Origin: Candidatus Nitrosocosmicus oleophilus
Lineage (GTDB): Archaea > Thermoproteota > Nitrososphaeria > Nitrososphaerales > Nitrososphaeraceae
Reading direction: 5' to 3'
NCBI RefSeq assembly: GCF_000802205.1
Contig: NZ_CP012850.1
Coordinates: 2,108,001-2,172,000, forward strand
Length of the DNA: 64,000 nucleotides
Below, piece after piece: positions 17,291 through 25,913 of this stretch. Both the position numbers and the translations under genes were made by a program. A model generated the notes under the pieces. That model saw only the letters and a list, made by a program, of their open reading frames with translations. It had not been told where the DNA came from and did no database searches. Within the stretch, counting starts at the first letter, position 1; each line of letters begins with the position of its first letter.

Positions 17291-19066
17291 TTATTCGTCT
17301 ATATAATGAATCAAGTTATTTTTCTGAGCGTCTTGAGAGCTTAAACCCATCAATGATTGTTCCAGTTTGTCATAGTCAGGTAAATCACCATTTATGTTAC
17401 CTGGCAAAACCAGGGTCAGGTTTATATCCGAATTTAATACATCATGGAGTTCTTGGTTTGCAGTTGTGACATATGGTCTTAACGCTCCCCTAAATACTTC
17501 TGACCTTGCACGGACATTACCGCTTATTTTCTTACCAACCGGTGAATCCGGGCCTACGATTACGATGTTTCCTTTAGATCCCTTAAACAACGAAGGGTCA
17601 TCTAACGCATGGTTTGTAGCCATTGATAATACTGATTGGCTAGTTACCAGGTGTGGGATATTAACGAATTTATCCACCATGTTGTCCCATTGTTTACGCT
17701 CGAGCGAAGTTAGGTTGTTGTGATAGTCATAACTACCGGTAAAGTGTATGACCGAATCTGTTCTACCGTATCGAGAATTTATTGTATTGAAAATTTTCTT
17801 GACTGTATTCTCATCACCTAAATCAAGGGCATGATGGTGAAATCCTTCAAACATTTTGCTCACCTCTGGTGATTGTTCAATATTGTGTGTAAGGACAATT
17901 AGTTGCTTTACATTTAAGTTATTAATCTTCGTTGCAATTTTTTTAATAAAGTTCAACAATTTTTCTTCAGTAGTTGTCGTGGTAATCAATATTGTTTTAT
18001 TTTCTAGGGCTTTGTCCAGCTCTACCTGTAAAGTCCTTTCAACAATTGGCTTTACGGGGTAGAAGACCCGGTCATTTGGAATAACTTTACCATTTAATAA
18101 CTTGCTCATTTCATCGCTCGATAAGTTATATACCATTTCAGCAACATCCTCCTGAGATAAGAATTCATTATCAACTATCATTTTCTTGGTATTATTCTGT
18201 ACCTTTTCAGCGATCTCTTGAATCTTGGCCAAAAGCTCCTTTGCTAAATGTTGAGTCTTGGCAAGATCTAGATCTTTGTATTTTTCAGCCAAGGATGTTG
18301 CGATTTTTTTTGATTCAATGTCGATCGTTCCGGGTTCATCCCCTAGATATGGTAATAAAGCAACAGAAATCTCTTCGATTTGCTTGCTACTTAAACCTGG
18401 GAAACCTCCTACCCTCAAAAATTCAGCTGCTGCTTTAGGGTATACGGTTTTGTATATTCTATCAGAGTGAACAGGTCCCGGATTTGTTGCAACAGCTTTG
18501 ATACCTTTCTCAACAAGCTCCCATGAAAGACACTCGGATAGTCTGTTCTTTGCACCCTGTGCTGCTGTATAAGGTGTTCTAAACCTATATGGCCTCTGCT
18601 CATACTTATTCTCCTCAGTGAAAAAAGTTGAAATTGTAATTATCTTCCCGATATCATTGAGTACTTCTAGAGCCTTAACGCTTGTCCAAAAAGTACCAGT
18701 AAGGTGTATTGAAACGCAATCTTTAAACTCTTGATAACTCGAATTAGTAAAAATCTTTACTGGACCAGAAACTCCAGCATTATTTACTATAATATCTATT
18801 CGACCGAAGTCGGCAGCAATTTTCTCAAACATCGTATTAATTGCTTCAAAATCGGAAACATCCACCCCTGAATAATACGTGACGGACGATTCAAATTTTT
18901 CGTCCGTGATTATTTGTTTTAATATGTTCGATGCATCGATTAGTGGTTCTTTCCTCCTACCAAGAATTATGATATTGTAACCTGCCTTAGCAAATTTTCT
19001 TGCCACAGCTTGACCTATCCCTGTTCCACTACCAGTAACAAGTATTGTTTTGTCACTCCTTTTCAT
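17291..19066 (-). CDS. Two-domain short-chain dehydrogenase/reductase
   Basis: A 591-aa protein made of two Rossmann SDR units. Unit 1 (about 5-250) has the dinucleotide motif TGSGTGIG (12-19) and NNAG. Its active-site Tyr motif reads PYTAAQGAK, so the usual Lys of YxxxK is Gln, and the usual Asn before TGTF is His (IHLTGTF). Unit 2 (about 355-590) is more divergent and lacks a clear glycine motif. The length and double-SDR layout recall the N-terminal half of bacterial bifunctional malonyl-CoA reductase, which would fit a 3-hydroxypropionate-type pathway, but this is only an inference. It is transcribed alone. Confidence 0.72.
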   Translation of the reverse strand: MKRSDKTILVTGSGTGIGQAVARKFAKAGYNIIILGRRKEPLIDASNILKQIITDEKFESSVTYYSGVDVSDFEAINTMFEKIAADFGRIDIIVNNAGVSGPVKIFTNSSYQEFKDCVSIHLTGTFWTSVKALEVLNDIGKIITISTFFTEENKYEQRPYRFRTPYTAAQGAKNRLSECLSWELVEKGIKAVATNPGPVHSDRIYKTVYPKAAAEFLRVGGFPGLSSKQIEEISVALLPYLGDEPGTIDIESKKIATSLAEKYKDLDLAKTQHLAKELLAKIQEIAEKVQNNTKKMIVDNEFLSQEDVAEMVYNLSSDEMSKLLNGKVIPNDRVFYPVKPIVERTLQVELDKALENKTILITTTTTEEKLLNFIKKIATKINNLNVKQLIVLTHNIEQSPEVSKMFEGFHHHALDLGDENTVKKIFNTINSRYGRTDSVIHFTGSYDYHNNLTSLERKQWDNMVDKFVNIPHLVTSQSVLSMATNHALDDPSLFKGSKGNIVIVGPDSPVGKKISGNVRARSEVFRGALRPYVTTANQELHDVLNSDINLTLVLPGNINGDLPDYDKLEQSLMGLSSQDAQKNNLIHYIDE

Positions 19067-19185
19067 TCTAACATTTAATGAGACTTAAATCTCTTATATT
19101 AATTATTTATTGCTAAATGGTTTATTGAACGAATAATTCATATATTTTGTAAATCATGTCTTGCTTCTCTATTATTATAATAAAA

Positions 19186-19200
19186 CTTTATAAAATAAGT
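19186..19200 (+). promoter_or_regulatory. TATA box of the Mer-like transcription unit
   Basis: CTTTATAAAATAAGT is a strong archaeal TATA element. Its centre is about 30-33 bases before the ATG at 19224 and about 87 before the GTG at 19278. A transcript starting about 27 bases downstream would begin at or just before the 17-codon leader ORF, not at the main start. Confidence 0.5.
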
Positions 19201-19223
19201 ATCATTTCAGAGATAATATAGAA

Positions 19224-19277
19224 ATGGAGAATTATGAAATTGTCAGAGAATTTATGGTATCGGGGGTAAATAATTAA
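19224..19277 (+). CDS. 17-codon leader ORF abutting the Mer-like gene
   Basis: ATG 19224 opens a frame encoding MENYEIVREFMVSGVNN and ending in TAA at 19275-19277, directly touching the GTG start of the flavin oxidoreductase and in the same frame. The TATA box placement suggests a leaderless message beginning with this ATG. It could be a leader peptide that couples translation to the next gene, or an ancestral N-terminal extension cut off by a stop. There is no direct evidence of translation. Confidence 0.35.
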   Translation: MENYEIVREFMVSGVNN

Positions 19278-20357
19278 GTGAAAATAAAATTTGGTTTGAC
19301 ATTTGGCTTAAACGTCGCTAGATTGGGACTGGATGAAATGCAGGTAATAACCGCAGCACAAATAGCAGATAGAACTAATTTTGACTCCGTATGGGCAATG
19401 GATCACACAAATGTGCCTCAATGGAAAAACGCTGTGGTAAATGATGCCTGGTTAATGTTAGCAGCAATTGGGTCGGTGACTAACAACGTGGAGTTAGGGA
19501 CATGCGTAACAGACGCCATAAGGAGACACCCTTCAACTATCGCTCTGTCGACGGTGACTCTTGACAGGATAACTAGGGGTAGGGGAATACTGGGAATTGG
19601 CGCCGGAGAGGCTCAGAATGTTGTTGACTTTGGGATTGAATTCAGTAAGCCAGTGTCAAAATTTAAGGAGCAATTGGAAGTAATTGAAAAGCTGTTTGAA
19701 TCCGATCCAGACAATCATGTAAATTATCAGGGTAAATATTATAGCCTTGTTGAAGCTTGTTTACAAGCGAAACCTATCAGAAAACCCCGACCACCGGTAT
19801 ATATCGCAGCTGGAGCCCCAAAAACACTAGAATTGTGTGCAACTTATGGTGATGGATGGATACCTATAGGATATACTCCAGCCTTATTTGAACATCATGC
19901 AAATGTCATTAAGGATCACGCAAAGAGATTAGGAAGGGACATATCCAATTTTGAGTTTGCAAATGATGTGGATGTTTATTTTGCCCCAGACGGAGAAGCA
20001 GCTTGGGAAAAAATGAAAAAAGCGGTTAAGGTCAGTCTCTACAAACCTGAATTATTGAAGGTTCACAACATACAACAAGATTCTGAGTTTGATTTTAGGA
20101 GATATTTTACTGAATATGCCATGAATAAACCTGAATTGATGGAACAAATGAAAAAAGCATCTTTACAAATTCCTGATGATGTGGCAAGAACTGCCATAGG
20201 AGTTGGTAGCCCAGATGATGTAATAGAAATGCTGGAACGATTTATAAAAGCCGGTACAAATCATTTTATAATTCGCTTCTGGGGTGAGGGGCTTTATCAA
20301 AACATAGAGACCTTTGGAAATAAGGTTGTTCCATATTTTAATGACATCCAAAAATAA
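19278..20357 (+). CDS. LLM-class F420-dependent oxidoreductase (Mer-like)
   Basis: A luciferase-like TIM-barrel flavin/F420 oxidoreductase of 359 aa. It resembles 5,10-methylenetetrahydromethanopterin reductase (Mer) in AAQIADRTNFDSVWAMDHT, ELGTCVTDAIRRHPSTIA and GRGILGIGAGEAQNV. The active-site region and the PRPPVYIAAGAPKTLELCATYGDGW segment are typical. The methanogen C1 pathway is not expected here, so the real substrate is unknown; F420 use fits the cofE gene at 33.9 kb. The start is GTG, immediately after the stop of the 17-codon leader ORF. Confidence 0.85.
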   Translation: MKIKFGLTFGLNVARLGLDEMQVITAAQIADRTNFDSVWAMDHTNVPQWKNAVVNDAWLMLAAIGSVTNNVELGTCVTDAIRRHPSTIALSTVTLDRITRGRGILGIGAGEAQNVVDFGIEFSKPVSKFKEQLEVIEKLFESDPDNHVNYQGKYYSLVEACLQAKPIRKPRPPVYIAAGAPKTLELCATYGDGWIPIGYTPALFEHHANVIKDHAKRLGRDISNFEFANDVDVYFAPDGEAAWEKMKKAVKVSLYKPELLKVHNIQQDSEFDFRRYFTEYAMNKPELMEQMKKASLQIPDDVARTAIGVGSPDDVIEMLERFIKAGTNHFIIRFWGEGLYQNIETFGNKVVPYFNDIQK

Positions 20358-20370
20358 CTTTTTTTCTTTC

Positions 20371-21423
20371 TTAGAGATAAATATCTAGAGATTTGGTTTT
20401 CGGAGGTTGTTTTGGTTCTTTATTGAATGTCCTACTTTCCCTCTTTATAGATTCTGCATCATATCCCAATTTGACTAGATGATTAGCAAACTCTTCTTGA
20501 AATCCATGGAATGTGTATATCTTGCGGGGATTGCATTGTCTTACGACTTCCAGTAACTCGCTATGATCACAATGATCGCTAAAAGGGATCACATAATCTA
20601 AGTTCATCATGTTTCTGTAATTTCTATTTATTGCCCATCCGCTGAAGCCTATAGTAACTGCGCCATACTTTTCCCTGTAATGGGATATTTTGGGATGCTT
20701 GCCATTTGTTAAAGGATACATCATTATCCATGGTCCTTTATCTAATAAACCCAATTCTATTGCATCAGACAATGGTGTAGAATCTTCTAAAGAAACTCCA
20801 AATTGCTTGTACATTTGATTGAACTTAAATATTTCATCATGAATTATAAGCGGTTTCCAAGCGCCAAATAATGAGGTGAGAACCTGCGCCTTCCCCAACG
20901 AATATCCCATTAAGATGACTGGAATCCCTCTGCCGTACATTTCTGAAATTAAAGAATTTACAGAATGGATAACATGTTCTATTGGAGGGAAAATATATTC
21001 TGGCTTTCCAAAGGTTGTTTCGATAATCAGGATATCGGCTTTTGGAATGGTTGTCTTTCTAAGAAATGCTCTGTCCCTCATAGATAAATCGCCAGTATAG
21101 AAAATCTCGTTTGCAACTAAAAGCCCTCTTGAGCCTAGTATATGTCCTGTATCTACTAATGTCAAGTCGTGCTGAGAGCATATTTCTTTTTCAAAGACGT
21201 AACCACGGAGGCTCGCAATCGCAACCGTCTCAGGCGAACATATAATCCTATTTCTTAAATTGTATTTCTTGATGGCAGTCTTATTTAGCATGTGATCGAT
21301 ATGTGCATGCGAAATGAAAACATAATTTTCATCTAATATTTGCCTCGGATCTAAATAAATTTTTTTCTTATTGCTTGTAAGTATTATTTGATGCTTTGTA
21401 TCCGAGGTGATTTGGTATTGCAC
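20371..21423 (-). CDS. MBL-fold/beta-CASP-type nuclease, YSH1-related
   Basis: A metallo-beta-lactamase-fold protein of 350 aa, akin to archaeal putative RNA 3'-end processing exonucleases (COG1236-like). The zinc motif HAHIDH is at 39-44, with DTGHILGS and TGDLSMRDR following. The C-terminal FSDHCDHSELLEVV and YTFHGFQEEFA are the later metal-ligand motifs. It is much shorter than aCPSF1 at 3.2 kb and lacks KH domains. It converges with the Mer-like gene; both stops are 13 bases apart. Confidence 0.78.
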   Translation of the reverse strand: MQYQITSDTKHQIILTSNKKKIYLDPRQILDENYVFISHAHIDHMLNKTAIKKYNLRNRIICSPETVAIASLRGYVFEKEICSQHDLTLVDTGHILGSRGLLVANEIFYTGDLSMRDRAFLRKTTIPKADILIIETTFGKPEYIFPPIEHVIHSVNSLISEMYGRGIPVILMGYSLGKAQVLTSLFGAWKPLIIHDEIFKFNQMYKQFGVSLEDSTPLSDAIELGLLDKGPWIMMYPLTNGKHPKISHYREKYGAVTIGFSGWAINRNYRNMMNLDYVIPFSDHCDHSELLEVVRQCNPRKIYTFHGFQEEFANHLVKLGYDAESIKRESRTFNKEPKQPPKTKSLDIYL

Positions 21424-21472
21424 TATTAGACTATCCTAATTGAACTTATTTATTTAGTATTATTTCACTAAT

Positions 21473-22804
21473 TTGAATACATTAAAATTAAATTTATATT
21501 GGATCAAATTTAAGAAATTGAATCAATCCAAAATTATTTATGTCTTGCTTGATGGGATAGGCGACCTTCCACACCCAGATTTAAATTACTTGACCCCGTT
21601 GGAAGCGGCGTATACTCCTTATCTCGATAGGATTGCTAGAATGGGAGTTTCGGGGCAAGTCGTGAGCGTTGGAGATGGGATAGCTCCCCAGTCTGATATT
21701 GCAGTTTTTAATATGTTAGGATACAACTTTAGAGAAATCGAGTATTTCGGAAGGGGGGTCGTAGAATGCATAGGTTGCGGGATTGATTTTAGAGAGGGAG
21801 ATCTAGCATTAAGAGGCAATTTCGCAACCATCGACACAACTAATAAGAAAATTCTAGACAGACGCGCCGGTCGAATTGTGACAGAGGCAGACTCTGCTGA
21901 AATTTGCAATCTCATCAGAAATAATGTAATGATAGATGGGGTCGAGTTCTCGATAGAACCAACTATCGGGCATCGAGTTGTATTACGTTTCAGGAAGGTA
22001 GGTACGACATTAGGTGAGAAAGTTACAAATACTGATCCTGCATATGATAAGAAAAATGGAATTGGTATTGCATTGGATACTTCCGGAGGGGAATTGTATG
22101 TTTCAAGATCAAAAGCAGAGGATGCAAATTCTCGACTATCGGCCACTATCATAAATCAGTTTTCTGATCAAGTAATAGAATTACTAGATAATTGTTCGAC
22201 AAATTTAGATAGGAAGGAAAAGAATTTGTTGCCAATAAATTGTATATTATTGAGAGATGCTGGGAATCGGTATCCTCACTTACAGAGTATTAATGATAAA
22301 TATAGTCTAAATTTCGCTTCTCTTGTGGATATGCCTGTGGAAATCGGAATTTCCCAAATTCTGGGAATGAGGTCATACAATGCTGGTTCGCCAAATGAAT
22401 ATGAATTGAAGGCTAATGAATTGCTTAAGATTATTAGAAACCATGATGTAGTCTATGTCCATATTAAGGGTCCTGATGAATTTGGACATGATGGAAATGC
22501 CAAGGGTAAGAAAAGAAACATAGATGAAATTGATAAACGTTTTTTTAAAAAAATTTCAGAAGGAATTAGCACAATCGCAGGGACAGAAATCTATTTCATT
22601 ATTTCGGGAGATCACTCGACACCATGCATAAAAAAAGCCCATACTGACGATCCCATACCTATAATCATTTCTGGTCAAGGTATTGTGAAAGATTCTACAA
22701 CTAGATTTACAGAATCAAATTCAAAAAGGGGATCATTAGGTAAAATTTACGGTTACCAAGTATTAGATACTGCCGTCAAGCAACTAGAACGCCGCAAAAG
22801 CTAA
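21473..22804 (+). CDS. apgM: Cofactor-independent phosphoglycerate mutase (archaeal type)
   Basis: Interconverts 3- and 2-phosphoglycerate using an alkaline-phosphatase-like metal centre. Visible features are LLDGIGDLPHPDLNYLTPLEAAYTP (metal-binding Asp and substrate region), PQSDIAVFNMLGY with the nucleophile Ser, the inserted GRGVVECIGCG domain, and the late metal ligands HIKGPDEFGHDGN and SGDHSTPC. The TTG at 21473 gives a 15-residue extension not typical of the family. A TTG at 21518 (LNQSKIIYVLLDG) is the likelier start. It is divergent from the MBL gene. Confidence 0.92.
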   Translation: MNTLKLNLYWIKFKKLNQSKIIYVLLDGIGDLPHPDLNYLTPLEAAYTPYLDRIARMGVSGQVVSVGDGIAPQSDIAVFNMLGYNFREIEYFGRGVVECIGCGIDFREGDLALRGNFATIDTTNKKILDRRAGRIVTEADSAEICNLIRNNVMIDGVEFSIEPTIGHRVVLRFRKVGTTLGEKVTNTDPAYDKKNGIGIALDTSGGELYVSRSKAEDANSRLSATIINQFSDQVIELLDNCSTNLDRKEKNLLPINCILLRDAGNRYPHLQSINDKYSLNFASLVDMPVEIGISQILGMRSYNAGSPNEYELKANELLKIIRNHDVVYVHIKGPDEFGHDGNAKGKKRNIDEIDKRFFKKISEGISTIAGTEIYFIISGDHSTPCIKKAHTDDPIPIIISGQGIVKDSTTRFTESNSKRGSLGKIYGYQVLDTAVKQLERRKS

Positions 22805-22813
22805 CCTCACGTA

Positions 22814-24091
22814 TCATACGGTAGGTTTGAATCTCAATAGTGCTCCAATTTTTCCAAGGCTTTGAATCTGGGCCCCTTCTTCGGTCTTTGAAGAAATTAT
22901 GTCAAGTTTTGTCCCAGCTAGTGAAGCATATTCCTCCAAATAGTCTATGAAATCCTTTTCATTAATTGTGTAGTCCTGTCCACCACATTTAGAACAAGGG
23001 CTAGAAATTATATTTTGTTTTGTCTCAACAAGCTGGTCTCTTTCAACTATTTTTTCATATCTGAAATCACATTTATTGCAAATTACTTCAAGGTATATCA
23101 AATCAATGCTATCGGTAGCGATTATAGAATCGGTTATTCCAGCCTTTAGGTGGTTTACAACATCAGTCAAGCCATATATTCCTAAGCCCTTCCCAGAAAA
23201 AACTTCCCCCATGAATTTTTTCACTATTTTCTTCTCCTCCATGGATCGGAATTCAGACATTATTCCTTGATCATTTACCTTGTCTATGATTTCCCTTACC
23301 CCTTCGTCGCCAGAATAAGAGGTATCAAGGGTAGCAACGATATTATTTTGGAGCCTATAGTCAAGATATTCCTCTCTAACAAAAGTCTCTTTTGTAGGTC
23401 CTGGGCCCCCTACTATGAGACCCTTGACTGTATATTGATCAATAAAGATTTTTTGAGCATAATTAGCAACACGATGATAATATTCATTAAGCTCATTATC
23501 TCTGAGGCGTTCAAACCTTCTAGCAGATTGTCCACCCTGTCTGTGTTTACCTGAAACTCCAGATGTCAAGGTCTCAATTGTTTCCCATCTATCACCTGTC
23601 AAAATTCCTAATCCTGCCTCTTGAGTGTCTATGGAAATAATGGCAATAGTACGATCATCTTTTAGCATTTCTTTGATATGATCTATCCAAAAATGATCAT
23701 CGCATCTATACAGGTTTATCTGTACTGGTTTTGGAGGGACAACGGTGAATATTTCTATTTTTTCGGTTCCCAATCCTTTTCCAGTGGGAATAGCACCGCA
23801 AAAAATGACTAGTCCGTTTTCAGGAGGTTCCTTATATAATTTTAGTTGCTCCATCGTCTTGTTGAGGGCATCCTGAACATGGTTTCTGGTTAAATCTGAT
23901 TTTATGTTTGACGCAGTACCAGCTTCATTTCTTAGTTGCGCTAGAACATCATAGATTGGCCTTTTTGGGGGAATATATACAGTAACTAGTTCAGTACCGT
24001 GACCAGATATTTTAGACAGGTCATTCAACATTTTAGTTAATTTATATTTTTTTACCGAATCCCATTTATCGTCGCTACTTGACTGAGGCAC
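22814..24091 (-). CDS. prf1: Peptide chain release factor aRF1
   Basis: Recognises all three stop codons and triggers peptide release. The stop-codon-reading NIKS is at 62-65, and the peptidyl-transferase-centre GGQ is at 186-188 within GKHRQGGQSARRFERLRD. The C-terminal domain carries a zinc-like CNKC...CSKC pair. The 425-aa length is normal. Its stop lies 9 bases from the convergent apgM stop. Confidence 0.96.
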   Translation of the reverse strand: MPQSSSDDKWDSVKKYKLTKMLNDLSKISGHGTELVTVYIPPKRPIYDVLAQLRNEAGTASNIKSDLTRNHVQDALNKTMEQLKLYKEPPENGLVIFCGAIPTGKGLGTEKIEIFTVVPPKPVQINLYRCDDHFWIDHIKEMLKDDRTIAIISIDTQEAGLGILTGDRWETIETLTSGVSGKHRQGGQSARRFERLRDNELNEYYHRVANYAQKIFIDQYTVKGLIVGGPGPTKETFVREEYLDYRLQNNIVATLDTSYSGDEGVREIIDKVNDQGIMSEFRSMEEKKIVKKFMGEVFSGKGLGIYGLTDVVNHLKAGITDSIIATDSIDLIYLEVICNKCDFRYEKIVERDQLVETKQNIISSPCSKCGGQDYTINEKDFIDYLEEYASLAGTKLDIISSKTEEGAQIQSLGKIGALLRFKPTV

Positions 24092-24327
24092 AAATGTTAT
24101 TTGCTTTTACTTAATTTAATTTTTGACAATTGTGCTTCATGAGAAAACTCTGACTAAAATAAAAATTACAGGAAACCACATTTTTCAACATATTCTTCAA
24201 AAACGTGATTTTGTCTAATTATCAAGACCGTTTATCTGATTTTTTATATTAAGAATCCATCCTTTTGCAATAAAAGGATACATAATACTTATTTAAAGCA
24301 ACTTGGTGAACTTTTTAGGTAGAAAAA
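24092..24327. other. Divergent intergenic region prf1/galT-like
   Basis: A 236-base AT-rich gap with promoters for both flanking genes. A TATA-like CATAATACTTATTTAAAG lies about 30-45 bases before the TTG of the GalT-like gene. No tRNA or small ORF worth calling is seen. Confidence 0.4.
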
Positions 24328-25395
24328 TTGTCAGAATTAAGAAAGGATTATTACGTTCAAGATAAGTTTGTCTTAATACCTAATAATATTGATCACATAA
24401 ACAAAAAACCTGAAATGGTTTACAATAAAAAGCAATCTGATCCTATCACTACCATTGAAACATGCCCATATTGCCCTGGATCTACTGGGGATTGCGACAA
24501 TCTTGTATTATCTTTTGTAGTCAAGGAAGGGATATTACAGAGATTATATGATACAACTGATGATGAGAATGAGAATTGGTCAATCCGAGTTTTTGAATGC
24601 ACAAATCCCATAGTGACTGCGCACTCAAATCAACAATATTCGGACAGACCATTTTATAGGGAACCAGCATGTGGATATGACCTCATAGTTGTTCCAACAC
24701 CAAAACACAATATTGCTCTTTCAGAATTGTCTATAGATGAGTGGACCAATTTGTTATTGGTACTCCAGGATAGGGTGAGATGGTTATACAGCCAACGAGG
24801 TGTGACATATGTTGCCATATATGCCAGCCGTGGGACAAATGGCGGCAGTAAAATAAAACACCCTCATTTCCATATCACAACATTTTCGTCAATCCCTCCG
24901 ATTATTGAAAAAGAAGCTAAAACTTTTCACCAATCCATGAATGAAAGTGGAAGTTGTCCTGCATGTAATATGATAGAGTCTGAAATTAACGGCCCAAGAC
25001 AATTATTCTCTACCAATGGTTTCATAACCTTAGTTCCTTGGGCGCCAACCTATAATTACGAATTTTGGATTTGTCCGCGAAAACATTCTACCTTTTTTTC
25101 AAAGGCAAGTCAAAAGGAGATAAATGACCTAGCCTTAGTAATTTGTTCATCTTTGCGAGGGATGGATAAAATACTGGGCAAAACTGATTTCAGCATGGCT
25201 TTTCATATTTCACCTGAGAAAAAAAATAGTCGACAATTACACTGGCACATAGAAGTGTATCCCTTAATTTCATCATGGTCTGGATTGGAAAGAGGATTTG
25301 GAATATACGTTAATACACCGAATCCTGAGGATTCAGCCAAAATATTGGGAGAAGCTTCAAGAAAGGAATTGGCAAATTTGATTGGAGTACATTAA
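24328..25395 (+). CDS. galT: Galactose-1-phosphate uridylyltransferase-like HIT protein
   Basis: A GalT-fold protein of 355 aa with two HIT-like halves. The zinc site starts with CPYCPG (46-51), a second CPAC pair lies at about 210-213, and GYDLIVVPTPKHN is typical. The catalytic stretch reads HPHFHI at 178-183, where GalT normally has HPHGQ or HPHSQ: Gln is replaced by His, giving the HxHxH pattern of HIT hydrolases. The C-terminal LHWHIEVYP is conserved. The transferase substrate may therefore differ from UDP-glucose/Gal-1-P. The start is TTG. It is followed by a membrane protein and WecB on the same strand. Confidence 0.72.
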   Translation: MSELRKDYYVQDKFVLIPNNIDHINKKPEMVYNKKQSDPITTIETCPYCPGSTGDCDNLVLSFVVKEGILQRLYDTTDDENENWSIRVFECTNPIVTAHSNQQYSDRPFYREPACGYDLIVVPTPKHNIALSELSIDEWTNLLLVLQDRVRWLYSQRGVTYVAIYASRGTNGGSKIKHPHFHITTFSSIPPIIEKEAKTFHQSMNESGSCPACNMIESEINGPRQLFSTNGFITLVPWAPTYNYEFWICPRKHSTFFSKASQKEINDLALVICSSLRGMDKILGKTDFSMAFHISPEKKNSRQLHWHIEVYPLISSWSGLERGFGIYVNTPNPEDSAKILGEASRKELANLIGVH

Positions 25396-25448
25396 CAGTT
25401 TCGGAGACAATATTAAAATATTGTATCTCTTAAAATGAAATTATAGAA

Positions 25449-25886
25449 ATGTTAAGAGCAGGCGAATGGTTATCGATTGCAGTTTTGGGTCTCGTTGTTT
25501 TGTTCATATTTAACTCCATAGCCTTCTTCAATTTTCTGATTGGCCCAGAAGGGACAGGTCCAACAACCACTGTCGAACCATCCACTGCCTATCTTCAATT
25601 CATTTTCATCTCACTAGCACCGGCAATTGGACTTTCATTTTTTACAAATGTGTTATCTGAAGGATCACGATTATCCTCATTACTAGTATTAGTATCTGGA
25701 ATTTGCTTGATATTCGGGATGATTTATATAACAACATTGATCCCTATGATAACTGAAATTGATTTGCCATCATGGGTTATCTATGCACCTTGGGTATTTT
25801 CAATTTTCGGCATAATAATGGTCTCTATGGGGTATATTAACTATAGAAAGAGAATGTACATGTCCACCAAAAATAGTGAGATCTAA
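25449..25886 (+). CDS. Four-TM membrane protein, unknown
   Basis: A protein of 145 aa with four hydrophobic spans (about 9-32, 48-68, 77-100 and 112-135) and a short basic C-terminus (YRKRMYMSTK). No conserved motif is recognised. It lies between the GalT-like gene and wecB on the same strand, with gaps of 53 and 27 bases, so it may belong to a surface-sugar unit, but that is only positional. Confidence 0.55.
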   Translation: MLRAGEWLSIAVLGLVVLFIFNSIAFFNFLIGPEGTGPTTTVEPSTAYLQFIFISLAPAIGLSFFTNVLSEGSRLSSLLVLVSGICLIFGMIYITTLIPMITEIDLPSWVIYAPWVFSIFGIIMVSMGYINYRKRMYMSTKNSEI

Positions 25887-25913
25887 CTATTAGAAAATGG
25901 CGATATTTTCGTA

